This document shows positions 23,167-35,739 of a stretch of 64,000 nucleotides of DNA, piece after piece. Numbering within the stretch: position 1 is the first letter of the stretch; every line of letters starts with the position of its first letter. The stretch lies in assembly GCA_013399305.1 (NCBI GenBank), contig VXAI01000019.1, positions 1,269,034 to 1,333,033 on the forward strand, written 5' to 3'. The position numbers were made by a program, and so were the translations under genes. The DNA is from Rostratula benghalensis. Its lineage: Eukaryota; Chordata; Aves; Charadriiformes; Rostratulidae. The notes under the pieces are model-generated. The model made no database searches and had not been told where the DNA came from. It saw nothing but the letters and a program-made list of their open reading frames with translations.

Positions 23167-23973
23167 ATACATGTATACATTAATATTTAATACACAAATA
23201 TTAATAATACCTCTAAGTGAGGAGCATACTTTCTTACCAAATCATGTTAGATTACCACTCTGAATGTAAATAGAACAGTCTTACAATTGTAACTAGAGCT
23301 ATTCCTAAGTAATACCAAGAAATACCCAAGCGTGTCTTTGCACTCTGAAAGTATTTGTAAGTCAGATTTCTGAGAGTATGGGATTTGTGTGGTTTGAGCT
23401 TGTACATGTTTATATGTGTGCATGGACATCTCTCTGATCACCTCTGAGCCCAATGATAACTTCAACCTGCATTAACAGAGGTCTTTAATAGAACCTCCCA
23501 CCTATTTGTGAAAGTAAGCAACTTTAAACAGGAGAGAACAAAGATGATGCCACTACCTTCGTTAAAGGGACAACTGCGGGGTAAAGTCAGTGCATCTCAC
23601 TAGGCATCCAAAATCTACTGGAAAATAGTAAGTTTAAAAATTTTTAATTATAAATATGTATTTATCAGATGTGAGAGCAGTTCCTACTCAATGAAGTTTA
23701 GTGCTCATCACTGATCCTCTTTGTGTCTAGCAATGAACAGGCTTTGATAAAAAGCTTTTTTTTTTTGCAGTTCTTTGTATCTCCCTAGTGGACTCTCTGC
23801 TGTCTAACTAGGGGTAAGCTCACGTTGCAGCCTTAGGATAAGGCAGTTAAAATGTCATCAAACCATAAGACAAACAATGGAAACCTGGGTTTGTTAGGTG
23901 CAGTGCTCAGGCAATTTCTTGCTACACAATTTTAATTATATTGATATAATTACTACATTAATAGTATATATTA

Positions 23974-24200
23974 AACTGGATATTAGGAATAGGTTCTTTA
24001 CTCTGAGGGTGGTGGAACCCTAGAACAGGTTGCCCAGGGGAGGTGGTTGAGGCCCCTTCCCTGGAGATATTCAAGGGGAGGCTCAACGAGGCCCTGGGCA
24101 ACCTGGTCTAGTTGGGGGTGTCCCTGTTGACTGCAGGGAGGTCAGACTAGATGACCCTAGAGGTTTCTTCCGGCCTGGACCATTCTATTATTCTATGAAT
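23974..24200 (+). mobile_element. CR1 LINE 3' end
   Basis: Begins at 'CTGGATATTAGGAATAGG', contains 'GAACAGGTTGCCCAGGGGAG', 'TGGAGATATTCAAGGGGAGG' and 'GGGAGGTCAGACTAGATGAC', and ends 'CATTCTATTATTCTATGAAT'. The full 3' UTR and terminal octamer-like repeat are present. It is strongly 5'-truncated. The 'AGGGGAGGCTCAACGAGGCC' wording differs from the other copies, so it represents another subfamily. Confidence 0.95.
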
Positions 24201-24762
24201 TATATCTTAAATTCCCATTACATAATATTTATATACACATAAATGCAATTCTACCCCTTTTAATACTTTGAACAGGCCTGCATGTGTCAATACAGCTTGT
24301 AAACAACAGCAGGTCAACTGGATTAGAGAACGTATGAAACTGGTTCTATTTCTTTTTTTTTTTTAAAAAAAAAAAGAAATAACAAAAAAAAGAAACATCT
24401 CTGTTCCTGGACTGAATGCAGTTCACCACATCCTGTAGCCCTCTCAAATGGCAAACGCAGCCTGGAGTTCCCATTCATATCTTTTAGGGCGATATGAAAA
24501 GCACATAACTCATTTTTGTGTATATTGGGTTATGGGTTTAAGTTACTGCAGATGTATATTCCAGTGTATTGCTGGAATTTAGTACTTGAACTTCGGGCTT
24601 GCTGAAATAGTGTAGCCACAGAATCCCATCAAGAAATCTTGGCCATTTTCTATTCCGTTATGTACAGAATAAGGTACAGAACGACAATTGCTCTATGTGT
24701 CTCAGCATTTTAAAATAAATAAAGAACTGTAGGAACACAGCATTGCTTCTGGTCAAACTTAC
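24201..24762. other. Non-coding spacer with T9A-type tract
   Basis: Contains a T-run followed by A-runs around 24352-24390. No gene seen. Confidence 0.5.
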
Positions 24763-24924
24763 CTTGCACTTGGGGAAACATTTAAGTGCAGAAGCACTGT
24801 GTGTAACTGGCACAATGCACCACTTTTTGGAAGAGGGTATCCCTAAGGAACAACAGTTCGTCGTGGAGGCTGCTGCTAGCCCTTCCAATGCATAAATTAT
24901 TCCTCCTTTCAGTGCTGTGCATAT
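24763..24924 (-). CDS. Exon-like 54-codon open frame with consensus donor (tentative)
   Basis: On the minus strand an acceptor-like TATGCCCTCAG ends at 24925. It is followed by 162 open bases, starting ICTALKGGIIYALEGLAAAS and ending SASALKCFPKCK, then CAAG|GTAAGT, a perfect 5' splice consensus. The frame has a stop just upstream of the acceptor, so the frame needs splicing to be coding. The acceptor pyrimidine tract is weak. The peptide is Cys- and Ser-rich and I do not recognise it. It lies on the same strand as the frame at 20620-20769 and the exon at 15978-16016, which is suggestive only. Chance occurrence is quite possible. Confidence 0.18.
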
Positions 24925-25544
24925 CTGAGGGCATAATCAAGTCTTAGCGCTGGAGGGAGATACTTTTTGTTCTGAGAAATGAAGTCTGGAAAGAAGCCAT
25001 TTTGTTTAATTTCTGCAAGGCATTACTCTTAAGCTTCATAAGGGAATGCTCTGCACTTCCACCACTCTGCTCAGGTTCTTGCACACACTGAGAATTTCTG
25101 GAACACCTTGAGAGAGATGGAAGGTGCCATACTCATCTCCATTTCTGACTAACGATCAGGAAACCTGCAGTAAACAACCACTGTGTTGTTCTGAGGGTTT
25201 TAGCTCACTGCAGACTCTGCTTCCTCAGGCCACCAGCTCAAATCCAACATAGTCCTAAAAAATCACTATTGATGGCTGTTTAGAGAGGTTCGTGGCACAC
25301 ACTAATGAGCACATAACAACTACACAACTCAATGTTACCACCTACTACTACCATACATCTAACTGCACAGAAGAGGATGCTCTCCCAGAAAAGTGACATG
25401 CACAAGTTACGACTGGATAGCACAGTTCATTCCAGACTTCCCCCTTTTTGTACTCAAATGGTATAAAATCTTAAAGATCACAAGATAAACTAAAGGCAAA
25501 TAAGATGCAGGGACAGTTCAGCAGCACTTAGTATAGAGCAACTC

Positions 25545-25958
25545 TATACAGGCTGAGAGAACAGGGGTTGTTCAGCCTGGAGTAGGGAAAGATCCAGGGA
25601 GACCTTGTGGCAGCCTTCCAATATCTGAAGGGAGCCTACAGGAGAGCTGGAGAGGGACTCTTTTTCGGGAATTATAGTGACAGGACAAGGGGTAATGGCT
25701 TTAAACTGGAAGAGGGGAGATTTAGATTATATATCAGGAAGAAATTCTTTCTGGTGAGTGTGATGAGACAACGGAACAGGATGCCCAGAGAAGCTGTGGC
25801 TGCCCCATGCCTGGAGGGGTTCAAGGCCAGGCTGGATTGGGGCTTGGAGCAACCTGGTCTGGTGGGAGGTGTCTCTGTCTATGGCAGGGAGGTCAGAACT
25901 TGATGATCTTTAAGGTCCCTTCCAACTTTAACCATTCTATGACTCCATGATTCTAATA
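25545..25958 (+). mobile_element. CR1 LINE 3' fragment
   Basis: Reads through the CR1 C-terminus and 3' UTR: 'GGTTGTTCAGCCTGGAGTAG', translated '[19 protein letters not shown]', 'RTRGNGFKLEEGRFRLYIRK' and 'RMPREAVAAPCLEGFKARLD'. These fall in one frame of 98 codons starting at 25607. The 3' UTR 'GGTGTCTCTGTCTATGGCAG' and the tail 'CCATTCTATGACTCCATGAT' follow. The retained frame suggests a fairly young copy, but it is only the last tenth or so of ORF2 and cannot be active. Confidence 0.95.
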
Positions 25959-27732
25959 TCAGTCTGAAATTTGTTCACAAAGCATATCCATTTCAGAAGG
26001 TCGGGGTTGGAATGGGTTGAGTGAAGAGACAGAAATAAAGGAATTTTAGATGCCAGAAAGTGTGAAACTACAATATGTCTTTGTACATGCTGAAAGCTTC
26101 CTCAAAAATTGTCAAGGCAGCCCTTTGCACAAATGGAGAAAGTTTTATTTTTTAGGCTATTTTAATACTTTTTCTTACGCATCCAGCAAAAGGAAAGCAG
26201 GCAGTCAATATTGCTGATTATAAAAATAAGGGGTTTATGGCTGAAGATGAAATGTGATGAGTTAACCTTTTTCAAGAAGGCTATTTTTAAATAAATTATT
26301 ATAATCTGTTCTTTTATCTGCTTTTTATGAGCCATTCCTTCAGGTGCTAATATATAGAATGTGTGCATAAGGTTATCTCTGACAGCAAAGACTGATAGTA
26401 GTAGTTGTTCAGTTTTTTTAAAGAAAACAGTACAAAGCTTGATAGTGAAAGCTAAATCCAGGAATGACAGAATATTAACTGTGCTACTAACTTCTCTACT
26501 GCTGCTAATATTTTTCCATAATCCTAGCCTACTTTTTCTCACTTCTTTTCCAAGGGATTAATCCTGCCTCTTTGTGAGGAATGTTGGCAGGGGCTGGGAT
26601 TTGCAGGAAACAAAATTGGGAGACATTTCCAAAGGAAGGTTTTGTGCTAAGGGGCAAAATTTCAAAAAAACCCAACCACCAAACAAAACCCTTTTGCAGT
26701 GCAAGATGTGCACTTGTCTAAACTATGTATCCCAATGACCTGTTTACAGATTTTTTTAAATCCTTCTCCACAGTCTTTTTTTTTTTTCTTTTCAGTCCAC
26801 CATATCTAAATTCAATGTCCTAAATCCAAGGCAAATATTCCACATTTTTTAGAACAACTAAATAAACTCAAAATAAGAATAATAACAATAGTACTGATAA
26901 ATCAGTGTTCTGAAATATTCTCTGATTTTATTCAAGTTTACTTACTGAAATGTGTTACAAACAAATGTGAAATGACCCTCTATGGTATTTATGGAACACA
27001 AATAGATGGTCCCTTCAGGAGTTCCTCCATCTGTAACACCAAAGGTGTCCACTGGAGTTACTTTAAATATTTCTACCTATATCAGTGATTTCAGCTGTTT
27101 CGGTCTGAAGCACTGGCTGCCTTGGAGGCTGTAGGAGGAGCATCCATCCTGCCTTTTATCTGCACTCAACCAGGTGGCCAACCACCAGTGTAATATGTAC
27201 ACGTGGTAATAAGTCCAGTTGAAGATAAATGTTAGTCATCTAAGATAACCCATACGAAGATAATTTGCTTATCTTTTTTTCATGTAACTACAGATGGAGC
27301 AAAAATGTGAAAGAAAGTTATTTTTACATATAATATGCATATGTTTTCTGGAGCAATGCCAATGAACTCACGTTCTCACACATAGCTAGGACTCCTAGGC
27401 ACCAACTGATGATGAAAACATGCTTGTACTTCAATTGATGAAGAATGGGTAGAGAGATGTCCACTAAGACCAAGAAAAAGCAATATTCTGCTAATTGTCA
27501 CAGTTTAAGAAACAAAACCAGAAGCTAAGAACTTTTTTAGATGTGTAGATTGACTCCAAGACCATGAAGAGATTGTTGTTCATAAGTCCACTTCCTACTG
27601 AATCTTAATTTTGAAACAAATGTCTCAACATATTAAAATTCTGATTCTTATGAAAATTTACTATGTGAGGTGTAACTGAAATGTGAAACAATAGTTCTTC
27701 TTCACAGAGCCTTTTCCCATTTAAATCATTGA
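25959..27732. other. Non-coding stretch
   Basis: AT-rich unique sequence. The minus-strand open frame 26162-26542 (126 codons) is rich in Ile, Leu and Phe as expected from AT-rich DNA, and shows no family motif. Confidence 0.5.
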
Positions 27733-28052
27733 TGATCAGAGAGCTGGAGCACCTCTCCTATGAAGGCAGACTGAGAGAGCTGGGGTTGTTCAGCCTGGAG
27801 AAGAGAAGGCTCCAGGTAGACCTTAGAGCAGCCTTCCAGTATCTGAAGGGAGCCTAAAGGAGACAGGGGGTAATGGTTTTAAATTGAAAGAAGGGGAAAT
27901 TTAGATTAGAAACCAAAATAAAATTATTTACTCTGAGGGTGGTGAGACACTGGAACAGGTTGCCCAGAGAAGCTGTGGCTGGCCCACCCCTGGAGGTGTT
28001 CAAGGCCAGGCTGGATGGGCCTTTAGAGCACTCTATGCTTCTATGATTTCAA
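27733..28052 (+). mobile_element. CR1 LINE 3' fragment with internal deletions
   Basis: Starts 'AGAGAGCTGGAGCACCTCTC', continues 'GTTCAGCCTGGAGAAGAGAA' and 'GCCTTCCAGTATCTGAAGGG'. It skips the 'GACTCTTT..CAGGGTGTGTAG' part, which is replaced by a short join at 'GCCTAAAGGAGACAGGGGGT'. It then shows 'TTGCCCAGAGAAGCTGTGGC' and 'TTCAAGGCCAGGCTGGATGG'. After 'GGCCTTTAGAGCA' it jumps straight to 'CTCTATGCTTCTATGATTTC', so the 'GTCCCTGCCCATGGCAGG' block is also missing. An A-tract follows at 28064-28081. Two deletions make it clearly decayed. Confidence 0.93.
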
Positions 28053-28063
28053 GATAGAAGTTA

Positions 28064-28081
28064 CCAAAAAAAAAAAAAAAA
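28064..28081. repeat. Poly-A tract after CR1
   Basis: An A run just downstream of the CR1 end. CR1 elements lack poly-A tails, so this is more likely an independent homopolymer. Confidence 0.7.
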
Positions 28082-31000
28082 GGTTATTTTGTGTCATTAC
28101 TATTTTTCAATATTTGAGGCAGTACTTTTCTAAAAATTGTCAGATATCAGATGAAAATCAAAACACTCATCTGAGAAAAACTCAAGAGCATTTTATTTAT
28201 GTTCTGCTACAGTTTATTCCTCTTCTCAGATTTCAATATTTTTGCAAATGCATCTCTGTGTTAGATGACTAAGCTATTAAGTTACTCATAACAATTCACA
28301 GTGAGTCAGCATATGCGATTTCCAACCTGTTCTATATTTTATAACTTGAAATCTAGATTTCAGCTCACACAGGACGAAAGGCAGAAGAACTGCAGTTTGA
28401 ATGGAGATCTTTTCAGAGATGTTTAATCTATTTGGCTGTTTTCATCGTAGGCAGATAGTATAATTCCTCCTGAGCTGGGATACATAGGTAGCATGTGACA
28501 TCAGAACCTCCTTTACACCCCTGCTGCCCCGTCTTTCAGTTGTTTCTAGCTATTCTCCAGTCAGAAACCTGGCAGCAGATTTTCAGGGTGGAAGTCCAGC
28601 TTTAAAACAAAGTGGAAGAAAAAGGAAATGTTCAGACCAGTATCTTGGTTTATTCTTGCTAGAAGTGGGAACGTTTCCAATTGTCAGGGTCCTTTCACCA
28701 GATGAAGGAAAGCGAGCAGCAGAAGCACAGCGGTGCCAAATTACAGAGAACTGGCTGTACAGGCGATCCCATCCTTCACTCCCACTCTGCAGCTGAGAGG
28801 TTGTGCCATCTGCCCTTCCAGCCTACCCTGCACTGTGCCACTACACAAGACTCAGATGCAGAGTCCTCTTTTGGCAGGGCAGGCACAAACTATACAGGCA
28901 AACATCCTAACCTCCCATATGCGGGGCATTCCAGGATCAAAAGTTGCCTCTCTTTTATAGAGCTTGGGGGTTGTTTTATTTCAGTTTTCCACTGGGAAGA
29001 AAGAAGAAATACAAAATGATGTGACCACAGCAGATATCCGTAATGGATTAGTCCATTTCCAATCACAGATACTTGTTCTTCAATGAAAAATTAAGCATGA
29101 AATGGGTAAAGAGAGCTGTGCCTTCAAGGGGATGGTGTAGAATGTCAGCAATGCCCTTACAGAAGCAGGCAGGGCACTGCCAACACATAATGCTTCTCTG
29201 AAACAGCAGGGAAGATCTTGTAGTTGTTCCAGATCAACCAACTTGCTTCATTTTGACTGTAGTAAATAATGATTAAAAGCCTGACCATGTATTAAGAAAA
29301 TAAGGACATTTTTGAGATCTCCACTTCTACTGTGTATTGAATATTGAAGAAGTTTCTAGAGGAACTACAATGGGGAGCACAATTGGATGTGGCTTTAAAA
29401 TGACCAACTGCAAGATTTAGTGACTGTCAAAGGGATACCTTATTATGCTTTTGTTGAAGTAATCTGTGTGCCTGCTTGTGTCCCAGCTGCCAGATGATTT
29501 AATTGCCTCCTCCAGATGCCCTCCCCCCTGCAGGAGACCCTTGGGAGGGAGAGAGACCTTCCAGCTGGTAGAGGGGTGTTGGCTCTTCTTTCTGGTGTTC
29601 TGGGAAATGTAGTGTAGCAGTGAAGTCACCATTTTGCATCTGCTCTGCTTGTTTGTAAATAACTGAATTTAAAGTAGGGGGGTGCTCAGAATAAGGGTGA
29701 TGTCTGCATCGCGTGTTAAGCCCAAGAGATGCGTTTTCATTAGCGAACAAAGAGCCTTTAGATGAGATGCTCTAAGAAAGATCCTTTTATAAAATGGAGG
29801 GTGCTAGAAAGTGTATGTCACTGCCACTATCACCTAATAGAGGTTACACACTGATAGAGGGAACAAGGGAGCTGGCAGAAGCCTGTCTCTCCCTGTCAGT
29901 TCCAGGCTGCAGGCTTTTATGTTCATTTGTAATGCAATCAATAAGGAATAGCTTAAATTGGGCTCTGGAAGCTTGATTTTATAGTTTGCTAAATTTCTCT
30001 TTTAAATCTGTTTAAAATAAAAGAGAAGTTTCTATGGAAACCTCCCCTTTTATTCAAGGAATATATCTCTGAGTCTTCCAGGCAGCGTGTCGGTGCCTCT
30101 CACAACCAGGGCTGGCTGGATCCACGCCGAGGACTGCTGTACCTGCCCCTCCAGCACGGCACCAGGCAGTGGGGCAAATGCTTGCCACTGCCTCCAGGGT
30201 GCAATTTCCTCCATTGCTCCATCTCTTTTCCATCTTCCATCACCTCCCATAGACCAGGAAGGTGATACACCCCTCTCCGTATTCTTCCAGCTCCCAAAAC
30301 AGTCGGCAGCAAAGGAAGTTTGCTGCTGGCCTGGGAAGCCCCAGGAGTGGTGGTGGCATGCACTGGATGACTGAATTGCTTTGGGTTTAAGGTGCTGTTA
30401 TTTATTATTGTCCTTAGCATCAGCTGAGGGATATTACTTCTGTTTCCCTGAACACAGAGAGCAATTTTCCTGCTTAGAGTTTCAAAGTCTCCTTTCCAGA
30501 GGGCTCCCTTACCCTAAACCTCTCCCCTCTCTCAGTTTGTGACTGTCTGAGACTACCTTTTTTTTTTTTTTGCCTGTTGATGTAAACCACGTGTGTGGCT
30601 GCATTCAAGATCTTGCCTCAGCCTCCACTCCCATTACTCTGCCTCTGACCAGCCTTGCACAGTGTTAGCCAACCTAGGAACCGGGTCTGAGTGACCCGCC
30701 AGAAATTAGGCTTTAACAGTTTTTTTTTTTTTTTTAATCAATCTTGAACTCGCCATGGCTACTGCCCTCAGCTTTACCCATCATTCATTCCATTCAAACC
30801 ATAAGAGTTACATATGAATTAAAAAAAAAAGCTAAAAAATTTGTTCAGAAAGGATATAGACCAGTTGTTACCTTAAAACTAGAGTAGAATATTTGTAGAA
30901 AGACAACAAAATAACAACCAGATGTAACCAATGGCTTCTCATAACTTTGATAAAAATTGGTCAGAAGTATCAAGCCTTATAAATACATACAATATTTTAG

Positions 31001-34000
31001 AACTGGGCATCCAGTTCCATGTAATTTGTTTTCAGCACAGCACTTCATTACCTGAGCTACTGAATAAAGCAAATAGTTCCATTTTGCATCCCCTTATTTT
31101 TGAAATCAGGAGTAATATATGCTAAATTAGAGGCGTGCAAATAATTATTACATTTTTAAAATAAAACCAGAAACTTAAAAGGTAATGAACACTTTTCTCA
31201 TCCAGACTTAATTAATTTAGAAGACATGCTGATGAGAAAAATATAGGCATTGAAATCTTATAATTTTTTCTAAACTTTGTTCCCCTAGGAAAACCAAGGC
31301 TGGTGGTCCAATATAATACATCTTTTACCTACCCTGGGTGGTCATTCCTCACCTCTTAGGGGAACGCTGCCAAGAGAGAAAAGCTTATGTACGTGATCTT
31401 CATCCACTCCTGGGCAAATCAGCTGCCCTAAATTAACAAAAAAAGGTATTTCTTTACTACGTGGAAAGTTATTTGTTTTATTTATTTCAGCTTTAGCTTT
31501 TTATGTAATAATGTTTGAATAAAAGATCTCAGAAAACTGTCTGATTACTGTGGGGATTTTTTCTTAACCCCTCCAATGACAGGGTAACTGCATCCATTCT
31601 GGAGATCACAGTAACTTAGCTAGCATAAGGGTGATATAAAACAAGACTGTTCAACTTCTTTTGACAGCTATGGCCAGCTTTTATTATAGGGAGTTGCTCA
31701 TGGACCAGAGAACAAACACACTTTACAAGGTGATGAAACATTTGGGGGGACTGCAGCTCTGTAATACATTAAGGGTTCCATTCTATTGTAGAGACACCGT
31801 GTGAACAAGAGCTGGAAGTTGATGGATTTATTTATGCAATTAGCAGAAGGTGCAGTAGTTCTTTCCACATAAACACGAACAAAATTAAGCCAACAAGTGG
31901 CAAACATGAAATCATGATTTCTATCATATATTCTGTATTATTCGTGCATGCTGATCTCGTGACTTTGTGTTTAAAAGCTGCCTGTAATAATGTTCTTTAA
32001 GCTCATCATCACCAAAAGTGATTCAAATTGTGGCTTTTTAAATTAAATATTTTTTCAATAAGAGAAAAAAAATCCCATTAGATAATGATCAAAAGCAGAA
32101 ATAAAATTGTTATGCCTGTCAATCTCACATCACAGGTATGCTTAATTAGTTCTTGTCATTTGGAGTCCCTGGATCAAAACAATCAATTTCATAGTTCAAA
32201 GGCAAGATACAGCGCTGGGATTTGCCAGGATAGGTAAACTGCTCAAGAACACTTGTATGATGATACAGAGAGCTGCTTATTACCCAAAGACAGGAAGATG
32301 CAGAATACCCTTTACCTCGTTCAAATGCCCTTATGGCTTTATTTTCATTCTGAACAATACAAATGCCTGTAGACTCGCTGGAATATTGTATCACAGGGCT
32401 TGTGATTACTCCTGTGCTCCTCATGTATAACAGCACTTTTTCATTCTCCTTCCACATCGCTGAGAGGAGAAAAATGAGGAAGAGGGAAAACTCTCTGGAC
32501 CTCTTTTACTTCCAGTAAGTGTCAAAGCAGAAATGCTGCAGCATCTTTTTGTACCAAAGTACAACTTTGATTCTTTTTCCGTGACCTTTACCTTCAATCT
32601 CCTATTTGGGATCTTCTGGCTGCTCATTCCTCTGTTACTGAAGTGAAAAGAGTGTTCAATTTTTGTATGCAAAAGACTTGAATTTTCAGTAAGTGATTTT
32701 GGATATTGTAAAGAGAGTTTACAGGCTTGAAGAATCTTAAAAATGTAAAACGAGAATGGGTTTCCTTCGTATCCAGTGAAAAGACTTTCTTTTGCTAGCT
32801 TTTGGTTGTCTTTTTTAGCAGGAAAATTATGGGAATGCCACAGAGAAATGACAATAAGTAGTCCCTATGGCAGGCAAAGGGCTAAAGCTGAATGCTCCCA
32901 ATGTTACAGCTACTCTTTTCTCAATTTCTTCTTCAGGCTTTTGGCTGTACTTTCTTATGAGTCCTCTACTCTGCCTTGGCCAACTCCTGCAGGCATCCAT
33001 GCCCAGGAAACCCCTCAGCTATTTCTACCTTATCTTACAGGCATTTCCCCAGCACCCAACTTGCCTTTTTTGCTTCAAAATCCCTTCTTTGCTGCCCTTC
33101 TGGCCTTCGAAAATTGCTGCATCTATTTGATTAGTCAACACTTGTTATAGGAAATATCATCTCTCAGCTGTAGTCCCATTGCAAGGGCATTTTACAAAAG
33201 AGATGTCTTTTTATGTGCATACAGTTAATGGATAATGGCCCATTATCAAGAAGCTGTGACTTTGTTCTTAGGTTTTCTTCCAGCAGTTAAAGTCTTTATT
33301 GTTGTTAACACACAAATTTCTGGAGCATTTACATAGACGCAATTAAGGCCATATTCAGATGGGCTATTATTGTACCTAATGGGAACATAATAGGTACTTA
33401 ATAGGTATTTAGGCTCGTATTATGCTTCCCGGTTCAAAAGAGCAAAATTATCAGGCTCTTTACACAAGCTAAACAGAGCAATTATCATGATGGGGAGGAC
33501 TGACAACTCGATGTCCCATATTATGGGCTCAAATTCATTGTGCTGGCCAAAGCCACACAGGATTTCTTCCGTGCTTCCTCTGAAGTGGTTCTTTTCAAAG
33601 CAGAGCCCTAGGAATTTGTGAAGCGTCCTGGACTTTGTCCTTGTATGACAAAAGCTCATGCAAAGAGCCAATGACTTGATCACAAAACACCACAAGTTCT
33701 TTGTGTAAACTGAGAAGACAAAGTCCTTTGCCCTGGCATCACAGCAATCATTCACCTCACTTATTTCAAGACAGCCTATCAGAAAATTTTCTTCAGGGAC
33801 ATTAACTTGTGAGAAGTTTTTTTTTTTAAAAAAAACCCAGACAAAAATATATATTTTTGCTATTATTCTGATCAAAACCCAAATAAAAAGAAAGACCAAG
33901 ACCTAGTGGCTCCACATGCAAAAGATGCCACATTCCTATCCCTGCTACCAGCTTTTTTCTCTCTATGGTTGCTCTGTGAATGCCACCCAGGGTCTAAAAC

Positions 34001-34272
34001 AACTAAGCCACCCCAGGAGAGATATTCAGTGTGAGCAGGGCAGTTTTGAACAAGTTCTTAATAACATCTTATTCTATTTAAAAACCTCTTTGTTTCTTGA
34101 AATAGAGGAGCTCCTCTAGAATTCAGTCAGAGAAAAGAAAGTGTCCTTTCCTTTAATTTTCCTAATTTCTGTAATGCCATACTAACATATGAACATTCCC
34201 CAGTATTGATATCTAAAACCAAAGCACTGGATCTATATTTTAAAATAATGAAATATTTAAATAAAATTTAAA
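28082..34272. other. 6 kb non-coding desert
   Basis: No gene or interspersed repeat could be supported. The 28681-29019 and 30087-30374 segments are more GC-rich than their surroundings and hold open frames of about 100 codons on both strands, without recognisable domains. T tracts lie near 30560 and 30720. The 33420-33899 minus frame (159 codons) is the longest here and contains a Phe/Ile-rich end typical of AT-rich translation. Confidence 0.5.
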
Positions 34273-34368
34273 ACTTCTTTCTTCCACTTAAACTATGAAA
34301 CACTACATGACAACTTGTCCTTTTAACACTTTTTTTTTTTTTAATTTAAACTATGAAAAGAAAGAAGT
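34273..34368. repeat. Inverted repeat with nested direct repeat
   Basis: ACTTCTTTCTT at 34273-34283 and its exact reverse complement AAGAAAGAAGT at 34358-34368 frame about 74 bases. Inside, TTAAACTATGAAA occurs at 34288-34300 and again at 34346-34358. This could arise from a small duplication with inversion. It is too small to call a transposon. Confidence 0.6.
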
Positions 34369-35739
34369 AGAAGCTGTTAAAGCAGAGTTGTAGAAATTCT
34401 TAGTGTTACCTTTTTTTCTTTAATATGCAAACTAGACCACAAGTAGTAACCGCTCTGGCAGGGTTTAGACAATAAGCACTTCTTGGTTTGTTGCAGTAAT
34501 GTATTACAAGATTAATTAACCACATTCCCAATGCATTCATGCCCCAAACATTTGAAAACCTTAATAAGTTTTACCTCTGGAGCAGCACACGAAGCTGTTC
34601 CATCTCTCTCATGCTCCCAACCTTCCTGGCCACACAGATGTAAAGCAGCTGCCAGGGACAAGGCTGCCATCCAGTGAGCTAAAAAGAAGCCACTGCACTG
34701 GAGAGCAAATAAACCCCAGGCCCCTGGCCATGGTTAAATAGCTTGAAGGAAGTACTTCCATTAGCTAAAAAAAACAACCCCAAAACCCAAACCACCTAAT
34801 CCAAACCAAAACCAACAACCCCCTACCAGTCCAAAGAGTGCTTTTTAAAGTGGCAAATTCAAACCAAAAGAAAATAAATTCGAAAGCTTTGTGAAAATCT
34901 AAATATCTTCTCTCTTCCCTCCAAACCCCTGCCACCTGCAGGTTAATTACAATCAAGCTCAGGCAAGGAGTCAGCTACTTCCAGTTCCCAGGTGGAGATT
35001 TGCACCCTTCCACTTCATGCTTCCCCCAGCAGGGGCTTCCTGATGCCTGGGAGCACCAGTGCCTGTGCTGTCACACTGCCTTTGCTGGAGTTAGGAAACA
35101 GCTATGATGATTTTTCTTGGGAAAAAGTGCTGAATTAATCGCTGCTGTGGGATCAGTCTCATTATGGACAGCGTGGAGGTAGTCCTTTGCTTCATCTATA
35201 GTTAAAACAACCTCTGTGTGGTTTTTGATACATTATACTAACAGAAAACCACAATTCCGGTGATAAAATATTTAAACCTGGCTCTCAGAAGGCCTCTAAC
35301 TCTGCCTATGGGTCCCCACAAAAGCTCTTCAGATATTTCAGGTATTCTGTTACATCACCACAGAATTGTTTTTTACTGTCTTTTGGTCGTGAAACTCTGC
35401 ACCATCTTTTTCTGATGCAATCTGAATCCTGGCAACAGAATGCATGCTTCCAAACTCAAAGGTGAAGAAGAAAATCTGAGTTACTAATGCTCTGCTAACA
35501 ACTCTGGTTTGGCAGCTTGCAGCCCAAAGACTGCAAGCCAAGAGTTAATCCGAATATAAACAAAGCCCAATGACTTAAACACACAGCAGGAACAAGCAGA
35601 AACATCACATTTCCAGAACTGCTTCTGGATTTCCCTTCTGGCCTACCCAGAGAGGGGATGCACGAAATCTCTTGAATCAGATGAGGCCAGTCCCTGGGCA
35701 AGCCAGACACTGCCCACAAGCACCACCTTTGAGTCACAC
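34369..35739. other. Non-coding spacer
   Basis: Contains an A/C-rich low-complexity stretch around 34766-34830. No gene seen. The part next to the CR1 relic (35495-35739) continues an antisense open frame, but without CR1 resemblance. Confidence 0.5.

Noticed and set aside
33420..33899. 159-codon minus-strand frame
   Set aside because: Ends in Phe/Ile/Lys-rich translation of T/A tracts, with no motif, splice context or island. Long frames of this kind are expected by chance in 64 kb on six frames.
34766..34830. A/C-rich stretch whose complement looks telomere-like (TTTGGGTTTTGGGG)
   Set aside because: Units are irregular, there is no TTAGGG array, and too few G-runs occur for a clear G-quadruplex.
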